Shown here in pieces: positions 38,566 through 48,821 of a stretch of 64,000 bases of DNA. Numbering within the stretch: the first letter of the stretch is position 1; each line of letters starts with the position of its first letter. Under the pieces are notes generated by a model. The model searched no databases. It worked only from the letters and a program-made list of their open reading frames with translations, and was not told where the DNA came from. The stretch is from Clostridia bacterium (GTDB taxonomy: Bacteria > Bacillota > Clostridia > Acetivibrionales > JAFADI01), in NCBI GenBank assembly GCA_026417615.1, contig JAOACY010000123.1, forward strand, positions 1 through 64,000, given 5' to 3'. A program made the translations under genes and the position numbers.

Positions 38566-39516
38566 CTACCCCCTCAAGTTTCTTGCCTTTTCGGCAATGC
38601 TGTCCAGCTTGCGCAGCCTGTGATTGACTCCTGATTTCCCAAGAGGCGGGTTAAGCATTTCTCCAAGCTCTGTAAGGCTTGAATCAATGAACCTCAATCT
38701 AAGCTCCGCTATCTCTCTCAAATTTTTTGGTATATTCTCAAAGCCGATATGGTCTTTTATAAATTTAATGTTATCAACCTGTCTGATAGAAGCATTAACT
38801 GTCTTCTCGAGGTTTGCAGTCTCACAGTTGACTATCCTGTTCACATTGTTCCGCATCCCCTTCAGTATTCTTACATTCTCAAGCTCCAGCAATGCAGAAT
38901 GGGCACCGATAATATTCAGAAAGTCCACTATGTTCTCACCCTCTTTAAGATAGCAAACAAAATTTCCCTTTCTGCTGATTACTTTTGCATTCAGCTTAAA
39001 GCCGTTAATAAGCGTACTCAGTTCTTCCGCCAGCTCTTTGCTGTGGGTTGATATCTCCAGATGATAAGTCTTCTCCGGGTCACTGATGGAGCCTCCTGCA
39101 AGAAATGCTCCCCTTAAAAATGCCTTCCTGCAGCAAAGCTTTTTTGACAGTTTTTTGAAATAAGGCATGTACATAATAGTACTTCCCTTATCAACAGCAA
39201 TCCCCATGGTTTCCAGAATAACTCCGCAATTCATAGAGGCATTCAAACCCAAAACGTAGGATGTATGCCTCTTTAGCTTTCTGCTTTTTCTTATTATAAC
39301 CTCAGGGAAAATATTATAAAGTCTTTTAATTATAGAGAATACTTTGCGCGCAAAAGCCGCATTCTCTGTTGTGATTCTGACGCTGCAGTCATTTTTCCGA
39401 TTAAATCTGACTACACCGCTTACTGTTATTACTGCTGCCAGTTCCGAAAACATACAGCAGACATCTCTGTTTTCAATTCTGCACAGTTCACTTTTTACTG
39501 TTGATGAAAAAGACAA
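38566..39516 (-). CDS. whiA: WhiA, DNA-binding regulator
   Basis: A 316-residue WhiA: an N-terminal homing-endonuclease-like (LAGLIDADG-fold) domain beginning [14 protein letters not shown], with [22 protein letters not shown], and a C-terminal helix-turn-helix with [11 protein letters not shown] and [20 protein letters not shown]. In Firmicutes it affects division and nucleoid functions. It sits in the conserved rapZ-yvcK-whiA-HPr series, here interrupted by a debranching-enzyme gene. Confidence 0.96.
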   Translation of the reverse strand: MSFSSTVKSELCRIENRDVCCMFSELAAVITVSGVVRFNRKNDCSVRITTENAAFARKVFSIIKRLYNIFPEVIIRKSRKLKRHTSYVLGLNASMNCGVILETMGIAVDKGSTIMYMPYFKKLSKKLCCRKAFLRGAFLAGGSISDPEKTYHLEISTHSKELAEELSTLINGFKLNAKVISRKGNFVCYLKEGENIVDFLNIIGAHSALLELENVRILKGMRNNVNRIVNCETANLEKTVNASIRQVDNIKFIKDHIGFENIPKNLREIAELRLRFIDSSLTELGEMLNPPLGKSGVNHRLRKLDSIAEKARNLRG

Positions 39517-39572
39517 ATTTCACACCCTGTCCAACAGTATTATTGTATTATTTCAAAAATCCCATATAAAAC

Positions 39573-41564
39573 TTATACCATAAAACTATATTTGTTGTAA
39601 ATAGCAGATTCCACATCCTCGGTATACGCCCTCAATATTTCGGCCACACTCCAGGCCTGCGCAAAACATCCTCTTGGCACATGGGGCTCATCACCATCAA
39701 ATATTTCCGAAATTGACCCTACACAAGCATCCCTCAAATGATCCCTGAAAGGTTCGATAAACCTTAGAGCTTTCAGCCTGGCTTGTCTCGTGCCTCCATT
39801 GACTCTCACAAAAGCAGTGATAAAATGCCCCAGAGGCCAGGTCCATACCGTACCTTGATGGTATGCGCCATCACGTCTGTGCTGGTCTCCAAAGTATGTC
39901 CCTATATAGTTGGCAGACCTTTTTGAAAGGCTTCTTAACCCATATGCGGTATAAAGCTCCTTCCACACCCTTGTCACAACCTTTTTTGCCATATCTCCCG
40001 CCAACACGGGATAAGACAAGCTGACAGCGAGTATCTGATTGGGCCTTACGCTGGAGTCCTTGAAATCCTCTGTTATTACATCATAAAGGCACTGTCTGTC
40101 ATAATTCCAGAAGCTTTTTACAAAGGACTCCCTTACTCTCTCGGCAAGCTCTTCATATCTTTCACAATGTTTTCCCATCTTTTTGGCAATATCCGCAAAA
40201 ACCTTGAGCGCATTGTACCAAAGAGCATTAATCTCCACCGCCTTGCCGTGCCGCGGCGTAACAACCCAGCTTCCAACCTTTGCATCCATCCATGTAAGCT
40301 GTGTACCTTCATCACCTGCAGCAATAAGATAGTCCTCGTCCATTTTGATTTTATAGAGAGTACCGTTGATATATGAATTAATAATATGTGTCAAGGTCTC
40401 ATAAAGCTTCTCGAAAACAAATTCTGAGTCACCGGTGTATGCCAGGTACTTGTTTACAGCCTCGAAATACCATAGCGATGCATCCACCGAGTTGTACGGC
40501 GGCTCATCTCCTCCGTCGGGAAATACATTGGGAAGCAACCCATATTTTTCATATTTAGAGAATGTATAAAGAATCTCCCGCGCGTCTTCATACCGTCTGG
40601 TAGCCAAAGTCAGACCAGTAAGTGCAATCATGGAATCCCTGCCCCAGTCAGTAAACCACGGATAGCCTGCTATTATGGTTTTAGCCCCTGTGGAAGCCCT
40701 CTTGACGATAAAATTATCCGATGCCAAAACCAGCTTGCGTGCAAAATCATCCTTATAACCTGCCTTTTTAAGCAAACCGTTGAGCCTTTCAATTTCCAGC
40801 CTGACAAGTTCACTTCCGTTTCTTTTCTCAAAATCCTTTTCTATTGTTGCTGTAACAGTAATTTCCTTTTCTTCTCCCGGCTTGACTTCCACCTCGAAAT
40901 ATCCCGGTATGAAATGGTCCTCCGTAGACTGCAAGCCCCGTTCACGTTCAATTGCATAGTCCATATTAAGAAAATACCTGTCGTCCTTTCTTACAAAGGC
41001 ACCTTCGCTGCAGTTTATTTTAATGTTTATATCCAGGTTGTATGGTTTTATAGCTACTCCCTGGCCGTTTGGAATCTGATCGAAGATCATGTGCTGCCTG
41101 CTGGAATTAAAATGGTAATCACGGAAATTCACAAGGGGAGTAAGCCTTAGAATGCTGCTGCCGGAACCATTGATTATATTATATATTACAGCGGTCGTGT
41201 TTTGTCCGTAAACCATGCACACTTTCTTTTCTATAAAAACATCCTCAATGCTGTAAATAAAGGTCGGAAGAGGGTTCATTACAAAACGCTGCTGGTACCT
41301 GAAGCCCTCCATCGTAAAGTCCGGTGTTTGAAAAGAATAAAAGTTATGAGTCACACCATTTATAATAATACTTTCATCAATCTTGGAAAGAATGAGATGC
41401 CTGCCCACAGGCGGGTTGAGTGACGCTACGAGCAAACCATGGTAACGCCTTGTGTTCGCTCCGATAACAGTTGATGAAGCAAATCCCCCGATGCCGTTGG
41501 TCAAAAGCCACTCTTTTTCGATACCCCTGTCATAACTGCGCCAGTGCGATTTGCCAAATTCCAT
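39573..41564 (-). CDS. Glycogen-debranching enzyme (amylo-alpha-1,6-glucosidase)
   Basis: A 663-residue GH133-type enzyme. N-terminal domain: EWLLTNGIGGFASSTVIGANTRRYHGLLVA. C-terminal (alpha/alpha)6 barrel: AGYPWFTDWGRDSMIALTGL, NVFPDGGDEPPYNSVDASLW and HQGTVWTWPLGHF, with acidic residues typical of the family. It removes alpha-1,6 branch glucose from glycogen. AGGAGGA precedes ATG 41564, which lies inside yvcK, a 64-bp out-of-frame overlap. Its insertion into the rapZ-yvcK-whiA series is unusual and links storage-glycogen use to this carbon-control cluster. Confidence 0.92.
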   Translation of the reverse strand: MEFGKSHWRSYDRGIEKEWLLTNGIGGFASSTVIGANTRRYHGLLVASLNPPVGRHLILSKIDESIIINGVTHNFYSFQTPDFTMEGFRYQQRFVMNPLPTFIYSIEDVFIEKKVCMVYGQNTTAVIYNIINGSGSSILRLTPLVNFRDYHFNSSRQHMIFDQIPNGQGVAIKPYNLDINIKINCSEGAFVRKDDRYFLNMDYAIERERGLQSTEDHFIPGYFEVEVKPGEEKEITVTATIEKDFEKRNGSELVRLEIERLNGLLKKAGYKDDFARKLVLASDNFIVKRASTGAKTIIAGYPWFTDWGRDSMIALTGLTLATRRYEDAREILYTFSKYEKYGLLPNVFPDGGDEPPYNSVDASLWYFEAVNKYLAYTGDSEFVFEKLYETLTHIINSYINGTLYKIKMDEDYLIAAGDEGTQLTWMDAKVGSWVVTPRHGKAVEINALWYNALKVFADIAKKMGKHCERYEELAERVRESFVKSFWNYDRQCLYDVITEDFKDSSVRPNQILAVSLSYPVLAGDMAKKVVTRVWKELYTAYGLRSLSKRSANYIGTYFGDQHRRDGAYHQGTVWTWPLGHFITAFVRVNGGTRQARLKALRFIEPFRDHLRDACVGSISEIFDGDEPHVPRGCFAQAWSVAEILRAYTEDVESAIYNKYSFMV

Positions 41565-42619
41565 GAAATTCCTCCTATCTTCATTACAGCTTCCGCCAGC
41601 TTTTTTGGGTCATGTCTGATAAAATTATTTTTTATGCTTACAAAATCTCCGCAAATAACCTTAATTCCTGTATCGTGGAGTTTATCGGCATCTATTTCCA
41701 CAGCTTTAGCCCCATCCTCCAGGTACTTTCTGTTTATTTCAGGCGGAATTTCTGAAGCATTGGCCAGACAGTAATCAATTATACCTTTGCATGAATGCTT
41801 CTCGATTGCCTTTATATGTTCAGAAAGAGTATAGTTTTCAGTCTCACCAGGCTGGGTCATTATATTGCATACATATACCTTTATTGCTCTTGAGCTTTTT
41901 ATTGCCTCAAACACATTATTTACAAGCAGGTTTGGAATTATGCTTGTATATAGGCTGCCCGGACCTAATACTATAATATCCGCTTCTTCAATAGCGTTCA
42001 CCGCCTCATCGAGAGGCTTGGCATTTTGAGGCTCCATATACACTCTTTTTATACGGCCGGGATGAAATGCATTGTGCCTCCCGATATTGGATTCACCGCA
42101 AACGACATACCCATCTTCTAGCTCTGCAAAGAGTCTTACATCTTCAAGAGTAACTGGCAAAACTCTTCCCGTTACTGCCAGCACATCACTCATTCGCCGT
42201 ACTGCTTCTTCAAAACTGGAAGATATTCCATCCATAGCGGCAAGAAAAAGATTTCCGAAGCTTTGTCCCTTGAGCATTCCTTCATTGAATCTGTATTGCA
42301 TAAGCTGCTCCATTATCGGCTCCGTATTAGCCAGGGCTACAATACAGTTTCTTATGTCGCCGGGAGGCGGCATGCCAAGATCCTGCCTTAAAACTCCGGA
42401 GCCACCCCCGTCATCTGCGACTGTTACTACTGCCGTAATATTTGAACTATAAGCTTTAAGCCCCCTTAGCATTGATGACAAACCAGTTCCGCCGCCAATT
42501 GCAACAATTTTAGGTCCGTTCAGCAGATGTTTTTTTTGTTTGAGCTCATTATTGTTCTTCCTGTTCCAAGGCTTTGCTATGGAGAAAATACAACGGCTCA
42601 ACAAATCGTATGCGCCCAT
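41501..42619 (-). CDS. yvcK: YvcK/GlmR-family protein
   Basis: A 372-residue CofD-like protein with KIVAIGGGTGLSSMLRGLK, VADDGGGSGVLRQ and ADIIVLGPGSLYTSI, which bind UDP-GlcNAc-type ligands in YvcK/GlmR. These proteins steer carbon to peptidoglycan precursors during gluconeogenic growth. The C-terminal tail extends past the usual domain and ends in a region overlapping the debranching gene. The start ATG is 4 bp after rapZ, with an AGGAG rather far upstream, so a coupled start is likely. Confidence 0.92.
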   Translation of the reverse strand: MGAYDLLSRCIFSIAKPWNRKNNNELKQKKHLLNGPKIVAIGGGTGLSSMLRGLKAYSSNITAVVTVADDGGGSGVLRQDLGMPPPGDIRNCIVALANTEPIMEQLMQYRFNEGMLKGQSFGNLFLAAMDGISSSFEEAVRRMSDVLAVTGRVLPVTLEDVRLFAELEDGYVVCGESNIGRHNAFHPGRIKRVYMEPQNAKPLDEAVNAIEEADIIVLGPGSLYTSIIPNLLVNNVFEAIKSSRAIKVYVCNIMTQPGETENYTLSEHIKAIEKHSCKGIIDYCLANASEIPPEINRKYLEDGAKAVEIDADKLHDTGIKVICGDFVSIKNNFIRHDPKKLAEAVMKIGGISWNLANRTGAVMTGVSKKSGF

Positions 42620-42623
42620 CGCT

Positions 42624-43499
42624 TTAAAGCTTCACTCCTTTGTTGTCCTTGTCGATATCTCTGTGGTCAACAATGACTCTATGCTGCTTGCTTGCAAGAG
42701 TTGTATAGATGCTTTCTGCTATCACTACAGATCTATGCTTCCCTCCGGTACAGCCAATGCCTATAACCAGCTGGTTTTTTCCCTCCTTGATATAATGAGG
42801 GATTAAAAACAGCAGCATGTCGTTAAGCTTTTCTAAAAAGGTTTTAGTTTCTTCGAACTTCATGACATAGTCCCTCACCGTTTCATTTTTGCCTGTCAGC
42901 TTCCTCATGGAATCAATATAATAAGGGTTGGGCAGGAACCTTACATCAAAAACAAGGTCACAGTCAATCGGAATGCCGTATTTGAATCCAAAAGATATTA
43001 CGCTTATTATCAGCCCCTCAAAAACCTTTCCCTCAACAAATATCTGAGTTATCTGCTCCTTAAGGAGTTTTGGCGTAAGATTTGAGGTATCTATTATATG
43101 ATTGGCCTTTTTTCTTATATCTTCCAGAATCCTGCGTTCTTCCTTTATACCTCTAAGGAGCCTTCCCTCGGGCGCCAAAGGGTGAGAGCGCCTGCTCTCC
43201 TTGAATCTTTTTATGAGCACCTGGTCTGAGGCATCAAGAAACAGTATTTCATAAGACATGCCCAGCTCCTTGACCTTTTCCAGTGCGGGAAACAGCTCCT
43301 GTAAAAGCCCCCCTCCTCTGATATCTATTACCAGCGCAATTTTATCCATTTTTTCTCCGCCTCTTAAGCAGATTTCAGCAAATTTGGGAATAAGCTCGGG
43401 CGGAAGATTATCAACACAAAAAAAGCCCAGATCTTCCATGTATTTTATTGTCTGGCTTTTACCTGCGCCTGAAATTCCTGTTATTATAACAAGCCTCAT
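42624..43499 (-). CDS. rapZ: RapZ-family nucleotide-binding protein (YvcJ)
   Basis: A 291-residue P-loop protein: Walker A GISGAGKS, a central [22 protein letters not shown] and C-terminal [14 protein letters not shown]. In Gram-positives YvcJ/RapZ hydrolyses nucleotides and affects late competence or cell-wall precursor metabolism; the E. coli RNA-adaptor role is not assured here. AAAGGGGTG precedes the ATG. It lies 13 bp after murB. Confidence 0.95.
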   Translation of the reverse strand: MRLVIITGISGAGKSQTIKYMEDLGFFCVDNLPPELIPKFAEICLRGGEKMDKIALVIDIRGGGLLQELFPALEKVKELGMSYEILFLDASDQVLIKRFKESRRSHPLAPEGRLLRGIKEERRILEDIRKKANHIIDTSNLTPKLLKEQITQIFVEGKVFEGLIISVISFGFKYGIPIDCDLVFDVRFLPNPYYIDSMRKLTGKNETVRDYVMKFEETKTFLEKLNDMLLFLIPHYIKEGKNQLVIGIGCTGGKHRSVVIAESIYTTLASKQHRVIVDHRDIDKDNKGVKL

Positions 43500-43512
43500 T
43501 TGTACACCCCTT

Positions 43513-44427
43513 TTATATTTCTCCTACTATCCTCACTTCTGTTTCCAAATCCACTCCAAATTTAGCTTTTACAGATTCCTTAATATGGGCAATCAGCCTT
43601 AAAACATCATCGGCTGTTGCATCGCCTGTGTTGACAATAAAGCCGCAGTGCATTGCTGACACTTCAGCCCCGCCTATCCTAAATCCCTTCAGGCCGCAGT
43701 CTTCAATCAGCTTGCCTGCGAAATAGCCCTGGGGACGTTTGAACACGCTGCCTGCGCTTGGCATATGGAGCGGCTGCTTGTCTTTCCTTCTTTTGTTCAG
43801 GTCATCCATTAACGCCTTAATATCCTTCCTGTTCCCTTCCTTCAGCATCATTCTTGACTTCAGAACTATACCTCCGGACTTTTGAATAAAGCTGGTTCTG
43901 TACCCGAAGCAATGCTCTGAGCCCCTTACGGTTTTAATCTCGCCTTCTGGATCCATATAATCAGTCTCAATTACCACGTCCTTCATCTCTCCAATATATG
44001 CTCCGGCATTCATGGTTACGGCTCCGCCCAACGTGCCAGGTATTCCCGAGGCAAATTCCAGTCCAGCAAGGTTATGCTCCATCGCTGCCTTGGATACTTC
44101 GGACAAAAGCGTGCCCGCTTTCGCCTCAAGCATATTTCCGGTTACTCTGCAGCCTTTGAAATTATCAAACAGCTTTACAACAACTCCCCTTATTCCTTTA
44201 TCCCTGACTATCAGGTTTGATCCGTTACCCATAACAAAGCAAGGTACGCATTCAGCCCTTAAAAGCTTTACAATCTTGCCCAGCTGCTCCTCATCCCGGG
44301 GCATAACCATAATATCAGCAGGGCCTCCAAGCTTGAAGGAGGTATGGTGCTTTAAGAGTTCATCCGTCCTAATGTTTTCAGCACCTGCAATATCTCTCAG
44401 CAAACCTTCAATATGCTTATCAATCAA
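43513..44427 (-). CDS. murB: UDP-N-acetylenolpyruvoylglucosamine reductase MurB
   Basis: A 304-residue FAD enzyme of peptidoglycan precursor synthesis. Blocks: [66 protein letters not shown] and the terminal Glu region [15 protein letters not shown] 44436 in the ORF track directly abuts the AGGAG; TTG 44427 is at normal spacing and is preferred. It is upstream of rapZ. Confidence 0.95.
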   Translation of the reverse strand: MIDKHIEGLLRDIAGAENIRTDELLKHHTSFKLGGPADIMVMPRDEEQLGKIVKLLRAECVPCFVMGNGSNLIVRDKGIRGVVVKLFDNFKGCRVTGNMLEAKAGTLLSEVSKAAMEHNLAGLEFASGIPGTLGGAVTMNAGAYIGEMKDVVIETDYMDPEGEIKTVRGSEHCFGYRTSFIQKSGGIVLKSRMMLKEGNRKDIKALMDDLNKRRKDKQPLHMPSAGSVFKRPQGYFAGKLIEDCGLKGFRIGGAEVSAMHCGFIVNTGDATADDVLRLIAHIKESVKAKFGVDLETEVRIVGEI

Positions 44428-44500
44428 ATAAGTCATCTCCTGATAAAATATATAATATTATATTATACTACTTCTTACTTTATTTTTTGCCTTTGATTTC

Positions 44501-45226
44501 TTATTTCCTTTTTATCCTCTCCGCCCTTTCCTTAAGGTAGGCTTCAAATTTCTGCGAAGATGTATTCAGAACCAGCTCTTCAGGTACCTGGACCTCCTCA
44601 AGAAGCTTTATCACATTGTCAAACTTCCCAACATCAAAGCTTATATGAGCATCACTGCCGCAAATGATTCTTACGCCGTAAACCTTGCAAAGCTCGGCAA
44701 ACCTTCTGCAATTTGCCTCGCTTCCGGTTCTTATCTTGAAGGAATGGTTATTTATCTCTATAAGCTTATTGTACTCCCTGGCAGTTTTCACAACTTCTTC
44801 GATGTCCAGCTGATATTGAGGATTTCCCGGGTGTGCTATGGCATCGATATAAGGATTCTTTAAAACCTCGATTGCGGCACGGGTATGCTCTTCAGATGAT
44901 GCCGGCTCAAGACAAATATCATGGAAGCTTGCCAGAACAAATTCCAGTCGGGAAAGATATTCTTCGGGCAAGTCTACATTGCCATCATAATCGATGATAT
45001 TCGCCTCTGCTCCCTTAATTATCCTCACTCCGTACAATTCGGAAGGAATTACCCGCTGATTCACGAAGTGGTATAGAAATGGAGCACCCTTCAATGCCGG
45101 TCCATGATCTGTCAACGCCATCATCTCTATGCCATTTAACGGCGCCTCTTTTGCCATCTCCTGTATGGTGCTGTAAGCATGTCCGCTTGATATGGTGTGT
45201 GTATGTGTGTCTACTACAATTTTCAA
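44501..45226 (-). CDS. PHP-domain phosphoesterase, YcdX type
   Basis: A 241-residue PHP-domain metal-dependent phosphatase. Metal motifs: VDTHTHT, LTDHGPAL, ASFHD, AHPGNP, EINNHSF and CGSDAHIS. It hydrolyses a small phosphoester, as in histidinol-phosphatase relatives and YcdX; the substrate is unknown. The start is TTG 45226 after GGAGG. It is set between hprK and murB, 15 bp after hprK. Confidence 0.9.
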   Translation of the reverse strand: MKIVVDTHTHTISSGHAYSTIQEMAKEAPLNGIEMMALTDHGPALKGAPFLYHFVNQRVIPSELYGVRIIKGAEANIIDYDGNVDLPEEYLSRLEFVLASFHDICLEPASSEEHTRAAIEVLKNPYIDAIAHPGNPQYQLDIEEVVKTAREYNKLIEINNHSFKIRTGSEANCRRFAELCKVYGVRIICGSDAHISFDVGKFDNVIKLLEEVQVPEELVLNTSSQKFEAYLKERAERIKRK

Positions 45227-45241
45227 AATAATTACCTCCTA

Positions 45242-46183
45242 CTAGGCATTTTCTTTACCCGCATTATTGTTTATTTCTCCCAAAACCCTGTCATTGAGAA
45301 CCCTTGCCGCATTATAGCCCATCTTCTTCTGCCTGTTGTTCATTGCCGCGACCTCAACTATAATGGCTAGGTTTCTTCCAGGCCTTACGGGAATATTGAG
45401 AGAAGGAATTTTTATACCGAGAATATCCGTATATTCTTCCACAAGGCCAAGTCTGTCATAGCTTTTTTTCTCATCCCAGAGCTCAAGGTTGATGACCAGG
45501 TTTATATTCTCGGTCATTTTTACGGAACCTACTCCATAAAGGTTCTTGACATCAAGAATACCGATGCCTCTTATTTCCATAAAGTGCCTGATAATGTCCG
45601 GAGCTGTTCCGACAAGGGTTTTATCAGATACCTTTCTCAGCTCCACCACATCATCCGCAACAAGCCTGTGCCCTCTCTTAACCAGCTCAAGAGCCGTTTC
45701 ACTCTTGCCTACTCCGCTTTCTCCCAGAATCAGTATGCCTTCCCCGTATACTTCAACAAGAACTCCATGCCTTGAAATTCTCGGCGCCAGTTGGACATTA
45801 AGGTACCTTATCAGTCCGCTCATGAACCTTGAGGTTATATCATCGGTTTTCAGCACCGGTATTGAATGCTTCTCAGATACCTCAATCATTTCAGGAAATA
45901 TTTCAAGTCCTCTTGCTACCACCATACATGGAAAGCCGCATTCGAAAAATTTATCAAGCCTTTTGTACCTCTCCTCCGAGCCAATACTTTCAAGGTAGGC
46001 AGTCTCCCCTTTTCCCACTATTTGAACCCTGTCTGTTCCAAAGTACTCAAAATATCCGGCAAACTGCAAGCCCGGCCTGTTAACGTCCGCGGTTGTAACA
46101 AGCTTTTCATCCAGCTTCTTGCAGCCGGAAACCTCCTCAAGCTGGAATTCTTCTATCAATTCCCTAATAGTAACCGAAAACAT
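45242..46183 (-). CDS. hprK: HPr kinase/phosphorylase
   Basis: A 313-residue bifunctional enzyme that phosphorylates and dephosphorylates Ser46 of HPr. The C-terminal catalytic domain has Walker A GESGVGKSETALELVKRGH, the LVADDVVEL Asp and the signature MEIRGIGILDVKNLYGVGSV. The N-terminal domain is of usual size. TTGGAGGAAT precedes the ATG. The target HPr is the last gene of the same cluster. Confidence 0.97.
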   Translation of the reverse strand: MFSVTIRELIEEFQLEEVSGCKKLDEKLVTTADVNRPGLQFAGYFEYFGTDRVQIVGKGETAYLESIGSEERYKRLDKFFECGFPCMVVARGLEIFPEMIEVSEKHSIPVLKTDDITSRFMSGLIRYLNVQLAPRISRHGVLVEVYGEGILILGESGVGKSETALELVKRGHRLVADDVVELRKVSDKTLVGTAPDIIRHFMEIRGIGILDVKNLYGVGSVKMTENINLVINLELWDEKKSYDRLGLVEEYTDILGIKIPSLNIPVRPGRNLAIIVEVAAMNNRQKKMGYNAARVLNDRVLGEINNNAGKENA

Positions 46184-46248
46184 TCCTATTCCTCCAAATG
46201 AATTTTTTTGGGAAAGACTTTATAAGGATTCATTATACACTATAATTG

Positions 46249-46287
46249 TTAAAAAATAAACCTCACAAAGGTAAACTTTGTGAGGTT
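46249..46287 (-). terminator. Terminator after hppA
   Basis: Perfect 10-bp stem CCTCACAAAG / CTTTGTGAGG, 5-nt loop, followed on the minus strand by TTTATTTTTT. It lies about 120 bp beyond the hppA stop and ahead of hprK. Confidence 0.88.
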
Positions 46288-46407
46288 GTAATCTTATGGT
46301 TGCTTTGAGACAATTCCTTAACAAACAGGCACATTCCACAGCAAAGTATACCGCCGAAAGCAGCGGTGTGTCCCTGTCCCTTGTTCAAGGAGCATCTCCT
46401 TTGGATA

Positions 46408-48504
46408 TCAGAACAAGTGGTAATTCAGCACTAACGATGCAAATACTATTGATACCATTGAAAGAAGCTTAATCAATATATTTATGGAAGGACCTGAAGT
46501 ATCCTTGAATGGGTCTCCCACTGTGTCACCGACAACAGCTGCCTTGTGGTTGTCGGAACCCTTGCCGCTGAAGTTTCCGGCTTCAATGTATTTCTTGGCA
46601 TTATCCCATGCTCCCCCGGAGTTTGCCATCATGATTGCAAGAACAAAACCTGATACGGTAGCGCCCGCAAGCATTCCGGCAACACCGTTCACTCCAAGAA
46701 CCAGTCCTACTGCAACCGGAGCAATGATGGCTGTCAATGCAGGCGCAATCATTTCCTTCTGTGCGCCGCGTGTACAAATGTCCACGCAGGTAGCGTAGTC
46801 GGGTTCGGCTTTCCCTTCCATAAGGCCTTTGATTTCCTTAAACTGTCTTCTGACTTCTATAACAATGCTCTGGGCTGCTCTTCCTACAGCTTCCATTGTG
46901 AGGGCCGCAAAGAGGAAGGGAAGCATTCCGCCGATAAACAATCCTATAAGAACCGTTGGATTTAAGAGCGAAAGATCAAATTTGAAGCTCTCGCCTGCAA
47001 TATGTTTAACTTCTTCAGTATAAGCCGCTATAAGAGCCAGTGCGGTCAATGCCGCAGATCCTATAGCAAAGCCCTTGCCTGTAGCAGCTGTTGTATTTCC
47101 CAGTGAATCAAGCGCATCTGTACGCTTTCTAACTTCTGGCTCCAAGTGTGACATTTCTGCAATGCCTCCTGCATTATCCGCAACAGGGCCGTAAGCATCA
47201 GTGGCAAGTGTTATGCCAAGCGTGCTCAGCATGCCTACCGCAGAAATTCCTACGCCATACAAGCCAAGGCTGAAGCTTGCAGCGCCGCCAGCCAGGTAAT
47301 AGCTGGCAAGCACAGCGGCGCCAACAATTATTACAGGAACAGCTGTTGAGAACATTCCAAGAGATATGCCTCCGATTATTATTGTTGCAGGTCCTGTTAC
47401 TGATGTGCCAGCAAGCTTCTGTGTAGGCTTATAGGTATCGGAAGTAAAGTATTCCGTAAAGAAGCCTATAAGGTTGCCGGCTACAAGACCGCTTATTATT
47501 GCCCAGAATACTCCGGGGTGCTTGCCCTGGAAGACTGCATCAACAAGGAAGTAAGAAACAATTGCTATAATTATTGAGCTTGAATATACACCTCTGCGAA
47601 GAGCTGCAAGCAAAACCTTCTGTTCTGCCTTTTCTCCGGAGCGTACGAAGAAGGTGCCTATTATGGAAGCTAAAACGCCTACGGCCGCCATAGTCATAGG
47701 AATTGTAACTCCGTTAATGCCAAGGCCTGCCGCAACAGCAAGGGCACTTGTCGAAACTATTGAGCCTACATATGATTCATAGAGGTCAGCTCCCATGCCT
47801 GCTACGTCGCCCACATTGTCACCGACGTTGTCTGCAATAACTGCGGGATTTCTCGGGTCATCCTCAGGAATTCCGGCTTCAACCTTGCCAACAAGGTCAG
47901 CGCCGACGTCAGCAGCCTTCGTAAAGATACCTCCCCCGACACGGGCAAAGAGAGCCATTGAGCTTGCGCCCATTCCAAAGGTCAGCATTGCGCTTGTAAT
48001 TTTCTGAATCTTGTCGGCGTCGGCAAGATCCCTGAAAAACCAGTTGAGGAAATAGAACCATGTGCTTAAGTCAAGCAGTCCAAGGCCAACAACCACAAGG
48101 CCCATAACCGCACCGCTTGAAAACGCAACCCTCAACCCGCTGTTCAAGCTGGTTCTTGATGCATTTGCAGTTCTGGAGTTTGCAGCGGTGGCAATCTTCA
48201 TGCCTATAAAGCCTGACAGGCCTGAGAAAAATCCTCCCGTTAAGAACGCAAAAGGAACAAAGTAAGTAAGATAGCCCATAAAAGCCATTATTGTAAGAAT
48301 TACAACCATTACTGCAAAAAACATCGCAACACCTGTGTACTGTCTCTTCAGGTATGCATTAGCTCCTGCGCGGACAGCAGCAGCAATTTTCGCCATAAGC
48401 TCAGTGCCTTCGCTCTGCTTCAATACGGTATACGCAAGGTAACCTGCAAAAAGCAACGCCACAACGGAGCCTATGGGAGCCAAGAGCAATAAACTGTTAC
48501 CCAT
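46408..48504 (-). CDS. hppA: Membrane-bound ion-pumping pyrophosphatase
   Basis: A 698-residue protein with about 16 membrane helices, coupling pyrophosphate hydrolysis to H+ or Na+ transport. Substrate site: DVGADLVGKVEAGIPEDDPRNPAVIADNVGDNVGD and NAGGAWDNAKKYIE. The motif GNTTAATGKG has Ala and Gly where K+-independent enzymes have Lys and Thr, so it belongs to the K+-dependent class; pumped ion not decided. The ORF track start (48546) adds a non-family segment; ATG 48504 begins the membrane domain, about 10 nt after AAGGGG. Confidence 0.96.
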   Translation of the reverse strand: MGNSLLLLAPIGSVVALLFAGYLAYTVLKQSEGTELMAKIAAAVRAGANAYLKRQYTGVAMFFAVMVVILTIMAFMGYLTYFVPFAFLTGGFFSGLSGFIGMKIATAANSRTANASRTSLNSGLRVAFSSGAVMGLVVVGLGLLDLSTWFYFLNWFFRDLADADKIQKITSAMLTFGMGASSMALFARVGGGIFTKAADVGADLVGKVEAGIPEDDPRNPAVIADNVGDNVGDVAGMGADLYESYVGSIVSTSALAVAAGLGINGVTIPMTMAAVGVLASIIGTFFVRSGEKAEQKVLLAALRRGVYSSSIIIAIVSYFLVDAVFQGKHPGVFWAIISGLVAGNLIGFFTEYFTSDTYKPTQKLAGTSVTGPATIIIGGISLGMFSTAVPVIIVGAAVLASYYLAGGAASFSLGLYGVGISAVGMLSTLGITLATDAYGPVADNAGGIAEMSHLEPEVRKRTDALDSLGNTTAATGKGFAIGSAALTALALIAAYTEEVKHIAGESFKFDLSLLNPTVLIGLFIGGMLPFLFAALTMEAVGRAAQSIVIEVRRQFKEIKGLMEGKAEPDYATCVDICTRGAQKEMIAPALTAIIAPVAVGLVLGVNGVAGMLAGATVSGFVLAIMMANSGGAWDNAKKYIEAGNFSGKGSDNHKAAVVGDTVGDPFKDTSGPSINILIKLLSMVSIVFASLVLNYHLF

Positions 48505-48750
48505 AATCAAACAACCCCTTACCATTTTGTAATAAATTTGACCCAAAATCTATGTCTATACTTTTCAAACCGGATTTATGCTTTTCTGCAGGTTGTCCAA
48601 AAAAATAGCAAAGAGCCGTATGTACTATATTAACTGACATGAAAAGCACGCTTCCGGTAAAAGCGGTAATAAAAGAAACACAAGCATTTTTCAACACTTT
48701 TTGCATTATATAAAGCGTTGAAAATAGCAAACCAAATAACACCAATGAAT

Positions 48751-48779
48751 ATTATAGTACCCATATTCGTAATATGCAA
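48751..48779 (-). promoter_or_regulatory. Candidate promoter of hppA
   Basis: TTGCAT (48774-48779) and TATAAT (48751-48756), 17 bp apart, on the minus strand, about 245 bp before hppA. The 317-bp gap 48505-48821 otherwise holds the leader, which has a 13-bp hairpin TTTTCAACGCTTT / AAAGTGTTGAAAA, and the tRNA terminator. The 82-codon ORF here has no ribosome site. Confidence 0.6.
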
Positions 48780-48783
48780 TACG

Positions 48784-48820
48784 AAAAAATAAAAAAACCA
48801 GTGCTTTCGCACTGTTTTTT
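48784..48820 (-). terminator. Terminator of the tRNA-Gly pair
   Basis: Stem CAGTGC / GCACTG with a tetraloop, followed by a T run on the minus strand (TTTTTTTATTTTTTCG), immediately after the tRNA 3' end. Confidence 0.9.
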
Positions 48821-48821
48821 T

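Noticed and set aside
46330-46400. GGGACAGGGACAC-like stretch after hppA, resembling ends of known clostridial repeat elements
   Set aside because: Too short and with no second copy seen in this window.
48497-48745. 82-codon ORF in the hppA leader
   Set aside because: No ribosome site at any start and it begins at the predicted transcription start; probably chance.
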